Positions 7,922-18,891 of a stretch of 64,000 nt of DNA are shown piece by piece. Origin of the DNA: Bradyrhizobium centrolobii (GTDB lineage: Bacteria > Pseudomonadota > Alphaproteobacteria > Rhizobiales > Xanthobacteraceae); the NCBI RefSeq assembly GCF_001641635.1, contig NZ_LUUB01000078.1:223340-287339 (forward strand), in the 5' to 3' direction. The position numbers and the translations under genes are program-made. The notes below the pieces were generated by a model, which was given only the letters and a program-made list of their open reading frames with translations, was not told the DNA's origin and did not search any database. Position 1 is the first letter of the stretch; each line of letters begins with the position of its first letter.

Positions 7922-9112
7922 ATGATCACGATCTCACATTCAGCAACGGTCGGCGCGGACGTTCACGCTGCACCAAAGAGCAGGGCGCGCAACCTGTCGC
8001 TCGACCGCGCCCGCACCTTCCTGACGCTGGTGGTGCTGCTGCACCATGCCGTCATCCCCTATACTTACTTCGGTCATACCGACCCGAAATTCTTCTTCGG
8101 CTTCGACATGATCGTCCTGGCCACCGACAGCTTCTTCATGGCGATGTTCTTCTTCCTGTCGGGCTTGTTTGCGTGGTCGGGCATCGCCCGCAAGGGACCG
8201 CTGAACTATTTGACAGATCGCCTGCTTCGGCTTGGCCTGCCGTTCGTGATCTGCGCATTCACGATCATTCCGCTCGCCTACTACGCCATCTCGCTCCGGC
8301 AGCATCCCGAGATCGGCTTTTCGGAATACTGGTGGAATATGGTCACGAAGGGCCCGTGGCCGAGCGGGCCGATCTGGTTCCTTTGGGTCCTGCTCGGCTT
8401 CGACGTGGTGGCTTGCATATTGCATCGGCTGTCACCCAACCTACTCGATCCGATCAACCGCCTCTCGCTGCACGGTCGCCGCCGGCCCGCCGTGTTCTTC
8501 GCGGTCATGCTTGCCGTCACCGCAGCGTTCTATGTCCCCGGGCTGATGCGTTATGGACCAAGCAGCTGGTTCGAATTCGGGCCGTTCTCGGTGCAGCACG
8601 GGCGCGTGATGCTCTATGCGAGCTACTTCTTTTTCGGTGCCGGCATCGGCGTCGCGAATCTGGATCGCGGCCTGCTCGCGGCAGACGGCCGGATGGCGAA
8701 GGTCAGCTGGGACTGGATGGTCTTGGCGATCGTTCCGTATTGCCTGCTCTGGGTGCTGATCTTCATCAAGCGCGAAATACTGGGAAATCCGTCGCCGCTG
8801 CCGAACTGGTATGAGGGGCTCTATGCCCTCTGCTTCGCTGTCTTCAGCGTGGCCATCATGTTTCTGATCCTGGCCTTTTTCCAGAGGTTCAGACAATCAG
8901 GCTCAGCCAAGCTACTCGATCCGATGCAGGCGGACGCCTACGGCATGTTTTTGGTGCACTACCCGATCGCGCTTTGGCTGCAATACTGGCTGTTCGACTA
9001 TGACCTGCCAGCGATCGTCAAGGCGACGATCGGGTTCGTGCTGACAGTCGCGTTCAGTTGGGCGCTAACGCGCGCCTTGCGCCAGATCCCCGGGGCAACG
9101 AAGGTGCTGTGA
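7922..9112 (+). CDS. Acyltransferase 3 family membrane protein
   Basis: A 396-residue integral membrane protein of the acyltransferase-3 (OafA/OpgC-like) family, which moves acyl groups such as acetyl or succinyl onto sugars of surface or periplasmic glycans. LSLDRARTFLTLVVLLHHAV near residue 25 carries the R and the H of the family's conserved R/H pair. Ten or so hydrophobic segments follow, including FFFLSGLFAW and FLVHYPIALWLQYW near the C-terminus. The glycan substrate cannot be deduced. It stands alone on this strand between the DUF1328 gene and a palindromic repeat. Confidence 0.88.
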   Translation: MITISHSATVGADVHAAPKSRARNLSLDRARTFLTLVVLLHHAVIPYTYFGHTDPKFFFGFDMIVLATDSFFMAMFFFLSGLFAWSGIARKGPLNYLTDRLLRLGLPFVICAFTIIPLAYYAISLRQHPEIGFSEYWWNMVTKGPWPSGPIWFLWVLLGFDVVACILHRLSPNLLDPINRLSLHGRRRPAVFFAVMLAVTAAFYVPGLMRYGPSSWFEFGPFSVQHGRVMLYASYFFFGAGIGVANLDRGLLAADGRMAKVSWDWMVLAIVPYCLLWVLIFIKREILGNPSPLPNWYEGLYALCFAVFSVAIMFLILAFFQRFRQSGSAKLLDPMQADAYGMFLVHYPIALWLQYWLFDYDLPAIVKATIGFVLTVAFSWALTRALRQIPGATKVL

Positions 9113-9128
9113 CGCGACAAGTTGATCC

Positions 9129-9211
9129 GTAGCCCGGATGGAGCGCAGCGAAATCCGGGGTCTCTCGCCGTTAGTACAGTCCCGGATTACGCTGCGCTCC
9201 ATCCGGGCTAC
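9129..9211. repeat. Palindromic interspersed repeat
   Basis: An imperfect hairpin whose arms begin GTAGCCCGGATGGAGCGCAG at 9129 and end with the complementary GGGCTAC at 9211. It lies between the convergent acyltransferase and purL genes and is a familiar dispersed element type in Bradyrhizobium. Confidence 0.85.
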
Positions 9212-9234
9212 GGGTCTGAGAATGTGGAAGCTGC

Positions 9235-11448
<2,214 letters not shown>

Positions 11449-11630
11449 GGATTCGGGGCTTTCGGCGAGGTTGGCCGTTCTTAGGAACATCAGGAGCCTG
11501 CGAAAAGCCCTTTATGGCGCATTTTACCGCTGTCCCAAGTTTTGCAGCCGGGGTCCGCGGGAACGGCAATTGCAAGGCGCTGACGGATCGGATTTAAGGG
11601 CAAAACACTCGTAATTGAAGGCCCATTTCC

Positions 11631-12110
11631 TTGCACGAACTGACCAAAGCGACCCCGCCCCGTCGGCCCGACCTGCACATCGCGACGGAGGGGGAATTCA
11701 AGGGCTGGCGGACCTGGATTCGCGACAGTTTTGAGAGCCATATCGGCCCGTTCTGGCACAAGATCGAGGAGGACGGCAGCGTCCGCTGTGCCTTCCGGGT
11801 CGAGAAAAAGCACCTCAATGGCGCCAGGAACGTCCATGGCGGATGCTTCATGGCGTTTGCCGACTACTGCCTGTTCGCGATCGCCACCCATGAGCTGGAC
11901 GGGCCGGCGGTGACGACCAATTTCGCCTGCGAATTCCTCGACGCGGCACGCGAGGGCGAGCTGATCGAATGCACGGGGGAAGTCTCCCGCGCCGGCGGCT
12001 CGCTGATCTTCCTGCGTGGCAAGATGACGTCCGGCGAGCGACCGCTGTTCACCTTCTCCGGCACGATCAAGCGGGTGAAGCGGAAGCCGCCACCACAGCC
12101 AAACGCATAG
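11631..12110 (+). CDS. PaaI-like hotdog thioesterase
   Basis: A 159-residue single hotdog-fold protein. Acyl-CoA thioesterases of the PaaI group carry the helix-start motif HGGCFMAFAD, seen here near residue 69, followed by AVTTNFACEFLDAAREGELIEC in the expected strand region (about residues 92-113). The start appears to be TTG at 11631 with GAAGG nine bases upstream; no ATG gives the conserved N-terminus. The gene lies divergent to purL. The acyl-CoA substrate is not predictable. Confidence 0.82.
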   Translation: MHELTKATPPRRPDLHIATEGEFKGWRTWIRDSFESHIGPFWHKIEEDGSVRCAFRVEKKHLNGARNVHGGCFMAFADYCLFAIATHELDGPAVTTNFACEFLDAAREGELIECTGEVSRAGGSLIFLRGKMTSGERPLFTFSGTIKRVKRKPPPQPNA

Positions 12111-12185
12111 CTCCGCGCCTTCCCTTTTGGCGCGCCCTCGCCCAGACTTGGGCGGGGCGCTTTCGCGCCGGGGAGCAAGCAAAAG

Positions 12186-13151
12186 GTGCCGCAGAGCACA
12201 TCGGGGACGGGTCGCACCGCGGCACCTGCGCCAACGCCTTTACCGACCATCGCAGCGGGTGCCGCGCGCGACTGGCGCGACTATGCGCTGCTGCTCGCGC
12301 TCGCCTGCTGCTGGAGCTCCACCTATCCCCTGGCCAAGCTCGCGCTCGACACGATCCCGCCGATCACCTTCATCTCGGCGCGCTCGCTGATCGCCGCCGC
12401 CTTCCTGTTCGCCATCTTGCGGATGCGCGGCGTCAGGATCCCGACGGACGCAAAAGCCCGGAAGCTGTTCGCGACCCAGCAATTGATCAACTCGACCTTC
12501 CCGTTCCTGATCATCACCTGGTCGCAGCAATATGTGCCGGCGTCCAACACGGTGGTGCTGGCCTCGACGACGCCGATCTTCGCCTTCCTGATCACGTCGC
12601 TGATCACGCGGCATGAGCCGGCAACGCTGCTGAAGCTCGCGGGGGCGATCCTGGGCCTCGCCGGCACCGTCGCGATCGTCGGCCTCGACGCGCTGCGCGG
12701 CTTCGGCAGCGAGATCGTGGCAGAGATCGCGATCCTGCTCGCCACCATCTCCTTCGCCTGCGCGACGATCTTCGGGCTGCGGCTGTCCGACTACGATCCG
12801 ATGGTGGTGGCGGCCGGGTCGCTCCTGTTCGGCGGGCTCGTGCTGCTGCCGCCCTCGCTCATCATCGACCAGCCCTGGACGCTGCATCCGACGCCGCAGG
12901 CGATCGTCGCCACCATCGTGATGGGGATCGTCTCCAGTGCCCTGGGGCTGATGCTGTTCTACATGTGCCTAAGCCGGCTCGGCACGCTGACCACGAATGC
13001 ACAGGGCTATCTGCGCATTCCGATCGGCGTCGGGTTGTCGGTGGTGCTGCTCGGCGAGAGCGTGCCGTCGAACCTGGCGCTGGGACTGCTGCTGGTCATG
13101 GCCGGCGTTGCCGCCATGACGGTGCCGGCCGAGCGGCTGAAGCTGCGGTAG
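12186..13151 (+). CDS. EamA/DMT family transporter
   Basis: A 321-residue membrane protein with ten hydrophobic segments arranged as two five-helix EamA repeats, the layout of drug/metabolite transporters. The first repeat starts with YALLLALACCWSSTYPLAKLAL (about residues 33-54), where the WSS(T)YP segment is typical; the second repeat begins near residue 180. A GTG start is preceded by GGGGAG. It closely follows the thioesterase gene on the same strand, with 75 bases between. The exported compound is unknown. Confidence 0.88.
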   Translation: MPQSTSGTGRTAAPAPTPLPTIAAGAARDWRDYALLLALACCWSSTYPLAKLALDTIPPITFISARSLIAAAFLFAILRMRGVRIPTDAKARKLFATQQLINSTFPFLIITWSQQYVPASNTVVLASTTPIFAFLITSLITRHEPATLLKLAGAILGLAGTVAIVGLDALRGFGSEIVAEIAILLATISFACATIFGLRLSDYDPMVVAAGSLLFGGLVLLPPSLIIDQPWTLHPTPQAIVATIVMGIVSSALGLMLFYMCLSRLGTLTTNAQGYLRIPIGVGLSVVLLGESVPSNLALGLLLVMAGVAAMTVPAERLKLR

Positions 13152-13160
13152 CGCGAAGCG

Positions 13161-14123
13161 CTACTGCTTGGCGTCGTCCACGAGCAATTTCCGGTACTTC
13201 TCGACGTCGCGCGTCACGAGCTGCTGGAGCACCTCCGGTGTGTGCTCGTCGGCGTCAGGCGCAACGGTCGACAGATCGACAAAGCGCTTCTTCACCGCGT
13301 CGGTCTCCACCGCGGTGCGCGCAGCCGCATTGAGCTTGGCGGTCACCGCCGGCGGCGTGCCTTTCGGCGCGAACAGGCCGTTCCAGCCCTGCGCCTCGAA
13401 TTCGGGCCGGCCCGCCTCCGCCGATGTCGGCAGATCGGGCAGCGTGGCCAGCCGCACGGTCGAACCGACCACCAGTCCCTTCACCAGCTTCTCGTTGATC
13501 GACTGCGAGACGGACGCGGCGGCATCGCAGACGCCGTCGATCTGGCCGCCGATCGCGTCGGTGAGCGCGGGCGCGGCGCCACGATAGCCGACCAGCGTCG
13601 CGTCGATCCCGGCCGCGGTCACGAAGCTCTTGCAGATCAGGTAGTTCGAAGACCCGACGCCGGCATGGCCGAGGTTGATCTTGCCGGGATTGGCCTTGGC
13701 GTAAGCGATGAACTCCTTCAGGTCCTTCGCCGGAAAATCCTTGCGCAGGGCGATGATGCCGAAGGTCTTCGCCACCATGGCGATCGGCACGAAGGAGTCC
13801 GGCGTGAACGGGAGTTTTGGATAGATCGTGTAGGTGGCGGCGTTCGTGCCGGCGTTGCCGATCGCGATCGTATAGCCGTCCGGCTCGGCGCGGGAGGCGC
13901 GCGCCAGCGCGGTCGATCCGCCGGCGCCCGCGACGTTCTCGATCACGATGGTCTGGCCGAGCGCGATTCCCATCTGCTCGGCAACGGTGCGCGCGATCAC
14001 GTCCGACGTGCCGCCGGCCGCGAACGGCACGATCATCGTGATCGGACGCTTGGGGAAATCCTGCGCGTGCGCCGCGCTCGCGAGGAGAGCGACCGCGATC
14101 GCAGCCGACAGCCGCTTCAACAT
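13161..14123 (-). CDS. Tripartite tricarboxylate transporter substrate-binding protein (Bug family)
   Basis: This is a periplasmic binding protein of the Bug/TctC family that delivers carboxylates or similar anions to TctAB-type membrane transporters. A signal peptide ending in SAAHA is followed by the family start FPKRPITMIVPFAAGGTSD, then GNAGTNA and the GAAPALTDAIGGQIDG loop typical of Bug proteins. The ATG at 14123 gives a clean signal peptide; a GTG at 14135 overlapping the purQ stop is an alternative. No tctA or tctB gene is nearby, which is usual for orphan Bug proteins. It lies within the purine gene cluster and is probably cotranscribed with purQ. Confidence 0.9.
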   Translation of the reverse strand: MLKRLSAAIAVALLASAAHAQDFPKRPITMIVPFAAGGTSDVIARTVAEQMGIALGQTIVIENVAGAGGSTALARASRAEPDGYTIAIGNAGTNAATYTIYPKLPFTPDSFVPIAMVAKTFGIIALRKDFPAKDLKEFIAYAKANPGKINLGHAGVGSSNYLICKSFVTAAGIDATLVGYRGAAPALTDAIGGQIDGVCDAAASVSQSINEKLVKGLVVGSTVRLATLPDLPTSAEAGRPEFEAQGWNGLFAPKGTPPAVTAKLNAAARTAVETDAVKKRFVDLSTVAPDADEHTPEVLQQLVTRDVEKYRKLLVDDAKQ

Positions 14124-14131
14124 GAATGAAA

Positions 14132-14833
14132 TCACGCGGCCTTTTCCAGGTGCTGGACCAGGCCGGCGAACAGGCCGCGACCATCGGTGCAGCCCATGAT
14201 GTCCTCGACGTGATTTTCGGGGTGAGGCATCATGCCGAGCACGTTGCCCTTGTCGTTGACGATGCCGGCAATCGATTGCGCGGCGCCGTTGATATTGTGG
14301 GCTTCATCCACCACGCCGTCGGCCGAGCAGTAGCGATAGAGCACCCGGCCCTCGCCTTCGAGGCGCTTGATGGTCTCCTCATCCGCCTCGTAGTTGCCTT
14401 CGCCATGGGCGACCGGCACGCGGATCACCTGCCCCGCATTGTAGCCGCGGGTGAACGGCGTGTCGGAGCGTTCGACGCGCAGATGCACGTCATGGCAGAT
14501 GAATTTCAGCCGCGCATTGCGCATCAAGACGCCCGGCAACAGGCCGGACTCGCAAAGGATCTGGAAGCCGTTGCACACGCCGAGCACGAGGCCACCCTTG
14601 GCCGCGTAATCGCGCACCGCATCCATCACCGGCGCGCGCGCTGCGATGGCACCACAACGCAAATAGTCGCCATAAGAGAAGCCGCCGGGCACCACCACGA
14701 GATCAGTTCCAGCCGGCAGCGAAGTCTCGGCATGCCACACCATCGCGGGCTCGTGTCCCGAGATCAGCTTCAGCGCACGCGCCATATCGCGGTCGCGATT
14801 GATTCCGGGAAAGACGAGGATGGCGGCTTTCAT
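14132..14833 (-). CDS. purQ: Phosphoribosylformylglycinamidine synthase subunit PurQ
   Basis: PurQ is the glutaminase subunit of FGAM synthase and passes ammonia to PurL. The 233-residue class I amidotransferase shows the N-terminal AILVFPGINRDRDM, the nucleophile Cys in LGVCNGFQIL near residue 86, and the catalytic His and Glu in MMPHPENH near residue 207. It is preceded by about 165 bases of noncoding DNA before the divergent corA remnant. PurS and purC are farther upstream on the same strand. The stop codon overlaps a possible start of the next gene. Confidence 0.97.
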   Translation of the reverse strand: MKAAILVFPGINRDRDMARALKLISGHEPAMVWHAETSLPAGTDLVVVPGGFSYGDYLRCGAIAARAPVMDAVRDYAAKGGLVLGVCNGFQILCESGLLPGVLMRNARLKFICHDVHLRVERSDTPFTRGYNAGQVIRVPVAHGEGNYEADEETIKRLEGEGRVLYRYCSADGVVDEAHNINGAAQSIAGIVNDKGNVLGMMPHPENHVEDIMGCTDGRGLFAGLVQHLEKAA

Positions 14834-14998
14834 GGCTTAAGTTCCGGGCGAGAATTGGAATCGGGCTGGCGCGACGGCCAAATCGCCAGCAGACATAACC
14901 ATTTGACGGGGATTTTACCAGTGCTAGCCTCAGCAGACGGCTTTGTGCACAGGCCATAACCGGCCACTTGGCCGAACGATCTGCCCGGGATTGCAGCC

Positions 14999-15509
14999 AT
15001 GAATGTCCCGTCCTCGCCAACTTCCCCAGCTGAACCGGTCTCCACTGAGGGCGTCGTCGCGGCTGGCGCCTATGTCGACGGCCGTCGCGTCGCCAATATC
15101 GCCATCAGCGAGGCCTCGAGCTGGCGGGCAAAGCCCGGGCACGTCGTCTGGATCGGCCTGGCACGATGAGCTCTCGATGGTGCGCCCGACCATGCAGCCG
15201 CTGTTCCGCGACGTCACCGATCACGTCCGCAATATCCAGGAGCGCATCGATTCCATGCGCGAAGTGCTCGCCTTCGCGTTCGAGGCGAGCCTGCTGGTCG
15301 GCCAGGCGCAGGAGACCGCAGTCTCGAAGAAGCTCGCCTCGTGGCTTGCGATCCTCGCCATCCCGACCGCGCTGGCCGGCATCTACGGCATGAACTTCAA
15401 GAACATGCCGGAGCTGCAGTGGGAGTACGGCTATTACCTGCTGCTGAGCGTAATGGCGATCTCATGCATCGCGCTCTATTTGCGCTTCCGCCGCGCCGGG
15501 TGGCTGTGA
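14999..15509 (+). pseudogene. corA: CorA-type magnesium transporter gene with internal deletion and frameshift
   Basis: Two pieces of one CorA protein lie side by side in different frames. Codons 1-52 from the ATG at 14999 give a CorA-like N-terminus (GAYVDGRRVANIAI, then KPGHVVWIGL) and hit a stop at 15167-15169. From 15166, shifted by one base, the C-terminus follows: the long stalk helix, two membrane helices and the YGMNF ion-selectivity motif near 15388. About 150-200 residues of the cytoplasmic domain are missing between them. A short protein from the second frame would lack the domain needed for gating, so the gene is probably dead. Confidence 0.88.
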
Positions 15510-15531
15510 CACCCGGGCGGCGGCGCGAAAG

Positions 15532-15771
15532 CTACACGATCTCGACGCGATAGTTCTCGATCACGGTGTTGGCGAGCAGCTTGTCAGCAGCCTCTTTCAA
15601 CACGGCCTCCGCCTTGGCCTTGTCCGCGCCGGCGAGCTCGATGTCGAACACCTTGCCCTGGCGGACGCTGGCGACGGCGTCGACGCCAAGCGATTTCAGC
15701 GCGCCTTCGATGGCCTTGCCCTGCGGATCGAGGATGCCCGTCTTCAAGGTAACGGTAACTCGTGCCTTCAC
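15532..15771 (-). CDS. purS: Phosphoribosylformylglycinamidine synthase subunit PurS
   Basis: PurS is a small protein (79 aa) that bridges PurQ and PurL and helps channel ammonia. The sequence KARVTVTLKTGILDPQGKAI followed by GVDAVASVRQGKVFDIEL matches the family throughout. GTG at 15771 is the start, with AGAGGA seven bases upstream; the frame is open further 5' but only overlaps purC. It lies 14 bases after purC, in the usual purC-purS order. Confidence 0.95.
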   Translation of the reverse strand: MKARVTVTLKTGILDPQGKAIEGALKSLGVDAVASVRQGKVFDIELAGADKAKAEAVLKEAADKLLANTVIENYRVEIV

Positions 15772-15785
15772 GTCGAAATCCTCTC

Positions 15786-16553
15786 TCAGCTCTTCACCAG
15801 CACCGGGCCGGAGCCCGCCGGACGCTCGTTTTCCATCAGGATGCCGAGGCGTTTTGCGACTTCGGTATAGGCCTCGAGCAGGCCGCCGAGGTCGCGGCGG
15901 AAGCGATCCTTGTCGAGCTTCTCGTTCGACTTGATGTCCCAGAGACGGCAGGAGTCCGGCGATATCTCGTCGGCGACGATGATCCGCATCATTTCGTTCT
16001 CGAACAGCCGCCCGCACTCCATCTTGAAGTCGACGAGGCGGATGCCGATGCCGAGGAAGAGGCCGGTGAGGAAGTCGTTGACGCGGATGGCGAGCGCCAT
16101 GATGTCGTCGATCTCCTGCGGCGTCGCCCAGCCGAAGGCGGTGATGTGCTCTTCCGACACCATGGGGTCGTTGAGCTGGTCGTTCTTGTAGTAGAATTCG
16201 ATGATCGAGCGCGGCAGCTGCGTGCCCTCCTCGATGCCGAGGCGCTGCGACAGCGAGCCGGCGGCGACGTTCCGCACCACCACTTCCAGCGGCACGATCT
16301 CGACCTCGCGAATCAGCTGCTCGCGCATGTTGAGGCGGCGGATGAAATGGGTCGGCACCCCGATGTCGTTGAGGTGCTGAAACAGGTACTCCGAGATCCG
16401 GTTATTGAGGACGCCCTTGCCCTCGATCACCTGATGCTTCTTTGCATTGAACGCGGTGGCGTCATCCTTGAAGTGCTGGATCAGGGTGCCCGGCTCCGGA
16501 CCTTCGTAGAGGACCTTTGCCTTGCCTTCATAAATGCGACGCCGACGGCTCAT
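15786..16553 (-). CDS. purC: SAICAR synthetase PurC
   Basis: PurC joins aspartate to CAIR with ATP in purine synthesis. The 255-residue protein begins RRRRIYEGKAKVLYEGPEPG, the conserved ATP-binding region, and has the VRNVAAGSLSQRLG and ADEISPDSCRLWD motifs. The ATG at 16553 gives the conserved N-terminus MSRRRRIYEGK, though its ribosome site is weak; an ATG at 16583 with GGAG upstream would add ten residues. It heads the purC-purS pair. Confidence 0.95.
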   Translation of the reverse strand: MSRRRRIYEGKAKVLYEGPEPGTLIQHFKDDATAFNAKKHQVIEGKGVLNNRISEYLFQHLNDIGVPTHFIRRLNMREQLIREVEIVPLEVVVRNVAAGSLSQRLGIEEGTQLPRSIIEFYYKNDQLNDPMVSEEHITAFGWATPQEIDDIMALAIRVNDFLTGLFLGIGIRLVDFKMECGRLFENEMMRIIVADEISPDSCRLWDIKSNEKLDKDRFRRDLGGLLEAYTEVAKRLGILMENERPAGSGPVLVKS

Positions 16554-16864
16554 GGGGATGTACCGTGTTTTGTTGAAATCCATGAATTTGGTGTGCTCCG
16601 GTTGATTAGGATTACGACCCACAGCGGAGCTGCCGTGAACGGCATGGAACCCGTGGAAACAGAACGGGAACCAAGCCTTTAGGCAACCTATCCGATTGGC
16701 TGTCCCAGCACAATCGATCCGACCGTCCGGCGCCAACTTATACCGTCTTGCCTGCGGCTTAACGGCTCGTTGTTTTGCCGATTCGTGCCCTCTATCTAGG
16801 CATCCGCCGGGGCCGCCGCAACGAGGGCCCGGACGTCGATTCAGCAGGGAATTGGAAGAGAGGC

Positions 16865-17188
16865 ATGAACACGTTCGACAAGCGCGAGGAAGGTTTCGAG
16901 AAGAAATTCGCCCTTGATGAGGAGCAGAAATTCAAGGCCGAAGCCCGCCGCAACCGGCTGCTCGGCCTGTGGGCGGCCGAAAAGCTCGGTATCACCGGGG
17001 ATGCGGCCACCGCCTATGCCAAGGAGGTGGTCGCCGCCGACTTCGAGGAAGCCGGGGACAACGACGTGCTGCACAAAGTCTTGCGGGACCTCACCGCCAA
17101 GGGCAATGCCGTCACCGAGCGCGACGTCCGCACCAAGATGGACGAACTGCTGGCGCAGGCGGTGGCCCAGGTGAAGGCCGGCACTTGA
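16865..17188 (+). CDS. DUF1476 protein, ATP synthase inhibitor zeta subunit type
   Basis: A 107-residue helical protein of the DUF1476 family. In Paracoccus and relatives this family is the zeta subunit that inhibits ATP hydrolysis by the F1 part of ATP synthase. The N-terminal TFDKREEGFEKKFALDEEQ, which forms the inhibitory helix, is intact, and LGLWAAEKLG follows. The ATG at 16865 is right behind GAGAGG. Its place between purC and purB is conserved in the group as far as I recall; no ATP synthase genes are nearby. Confidence 0.92.
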   Translation: MNTFDKREEGFEKKFALDEEQKFKAEARRNRLLGLWAAEKLGITGDAATAYAKEVVAADFEEAGDNDVLHKVLRDLTAKGNAVTERDVRTKMDELLAQAVAQVKAGT

Positions 17189-17194
17189 GGCCTG

Positions 17195-17255
17195 GCGAAT
17201 AGCGAGTGGCGGATGGAGGTTTGCTCCATTCGCTCCGCGCTATCTCGCTATTCGC
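17195..17255. repeat. Inverted repeat on the left side of purB
   Basis: GCGAATAGCGAG at 17195 pairs perfectly with CTCGCTATTCGC ending at 17255, with a smaller GGATGGAG/CTCCATTC hairpin inside. The inner part resembles the repeat to the right of purB (18847-18890) in the same orientation. Confidence 0.75.
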
Positions 17256-17354
17256 GCCCTTGAAGTCCCACGGACGGGGGGTAATCACTCTCGCCGATCC
17301 ATAACAGCTCCCGGACTTGCAGCCAGCCTCAGGCAATGCCAAGAGAGCGGGACC

Positions 17355-18785
17355 ATGCCCCAGGATCACATCTCCAACGTTCTCGCCGAACGCTACGCTT
17401 CACCCGCCATGCGCGCCATCTGGAGCGGCGAAGGCAAGGTTCGCCTCGAACGCGACTACTGGATCGCCGTACTGAAGGGCCAGCGCGATCTCGGTATCCC
17501 GGTGCCCGATGGCGTGATCGAAAGCTACGAGCGCGTGAAGGACCAGATCAACCTGGAGTCCATCATGCGGCGCGAGCGCGTCACCCGCCACGACGTGAAG
17601 GCGCGCATCGAGGAGTTTTGCGATCTTGCCGGTCATGAGCACCTGCACAAGGGCATGACCAGCCGCGACCTCACCGAGAACGTGGAGCAACTACAGGTCT
17701 ACCGCGGGCTGCAGCTCATCGAGACCAAGAGCATTGCCGCGCTCATCCGTTTTGCGAAGCACGCTCGGCAATTGCGCGACATCCCGTTCACTGCGCGCAC
17801 GCACAACGTGGCCGCGCAGGTCACGACGCTTGGCAAGCGCATCGCCATGTTTGGTGAAGAGATGCTGTTGGCGCATCAGAGCCTGGTCAACGTGCTGCAA
17901 ACCTATCCCGCTCGCGGCTTGAAGGGCGCAGTGGGCACGCGTCTCGATCAGATCACCCTGTTCAATGGCGATGCCGGCAAGGCACGCGCGCTTGAACAAC
18001 GCATTCTCGTTCACCTCGGCCTGCCGAAGGCCCTTGATGCCGTTGGCCAGGTGTATCCGCGCAGCCTCGACTTCCGTGCGGTCAGCTTGCTCACCGAGCT
18101 CGCCAGCGGTCCCGGCAGCTTCGCCAAGACCATGCGTCTGATGGCGGGCCATGAACTCGCCAGCGAAGGCTTCGCCAAAGGCCAGGTTGGCTCCTCCGCC
18201 ATGCCGCACAAGATGAACAGCCGCTCCTGCGAGCGCATCAACGGCCTGCATGTGGTGTTGAAGGGCTATCTCGCGATGGCCTCCGGACTCGCCGGTGATC
18301 AGTGGAACGAAGGTGACGTCTCCTGCTCCGTTGTCCGCCGCGTGATGCTGCCGGACGCCTTTCTCGCGATGGATGGCCTGCTCGAAACCTTGCTCTCCGT
18401 GCTCGATCAGATGGAAGTGTTCGAAGCCGTCGTTGCGACCGAACTCAACCGTTACCTGCCCTTCCTGCTGACCACCACGGTCATGATGGAAGCGGTGAAG
18501 AAGGGTGCCGGCCGTGAAGGCGCACACGAGGCGATCAAGGAACATGCCGTCACTGCCATTCGCGACCTGCGCACCGGCAAGATCGTGCAGAACGATCTGC
18601 TGCAGCGTCTCGCCGCCGACCAGCGTCTTGGCTTGAGCGAAGCCGACCTGCAGCGCGTGCTCGATCACGGTCGCGCCAATTCCGGCGACGCCGGCGCTCA
18701 GGTCGATCACTTCGCCGAGCAAGTCGACGCTCTGGTCCAGGCCAAGCCTGAAGCGGCCAGCTACACGCCAGGCGCGATCCTGTGA
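17355..18785 (+). CDS. purB: Adenylosuccinate lyase PurB, actinobacterial-type subfamily
   Basis: PurB cleaves adenylosuccinate and SAICAR, releasing fumarate. The 476-residue protein has the fumarase-superfamily signature GSSAMPHKMNSRSCERIN near residue 277 and the HKGMTSRDLTENVEQLQ region near residue 99. Its sequence, including GHEHLHKGMTSRD and the C-terminal ASYTPGAIL, matches the longer subfamily I know from Mycobacterium rather than the about 435-residue form (signature SSAMPHKRNP) expected in Bradyrhizobium. The use of CGT, GGT and CTT codons also looks freer than in adjacent genes, though I did not compute it. Related repeats flank it. It appears intact and occupies the place where the usual purB would be. 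Confidence 0.93.
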   Translation: MPQDHISNVLAERYASPAMRAIWSGEGKVRLERDYWIAVLKGQRDLGIPVPDGVIESYERVKDQINLESIMRRERVTRHDVKARIEEFCDLAGHEHLHKGMTSRDLTENVEQLQVYRGLQLIETKSIAALIRFAKHARQLRDIPFTARTHNVAAQVTTLGKRIAMFGEEMLLAHQSLVNVLQTYPARGLKGAVGTRLDQITLFNGDAGKARALEQRILVHLGLPKALDAVGQVYPRSLDFRAVSLLTELASGPGSFAKTMRLMAGHELASEGFAKGQVGSSAMPHKMNSRSCERINGLHVVLKGYLAMASGLAGDQWNEGDVSCSVVRRVMLPDAFLAMDGLLETLLSVLDQMEVFEAVVATELNRYLPFLLTTTVMMEAVKKGAGREGAHEAIKEHAVTAIRDLRTGKIVQNDLLQRLAADQRLGLSEADLQRVLDHGRANSGDAGAQVDHFAEQVDALVQAKPEAASYTPGAIL

Positions 18786-18846
18786 TGTCGAGGCGAGCCC
18801 GAAGGGGCCCACGGCGTGAAGCATTCACTGGAGCGAACAGTGAGCA

Positions 18847-18890
18847 GCGAATGAGGATGATTCCATTCGCTACGCGCCATTCGACCTCCC
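18847..18890. repeat. Short repeat on the right side of purB
   Basis: GCGAATG at 18847 and CATTCGC at 18864 form a small hairpin. The stretch from here to about 18885 resembles the inner part of the repeat at 17209-17250 in direct orientation (both contain TCCATTCGCT followed by CGCG). Confidence 0.6.
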
Positions 18891-18891
18891 C

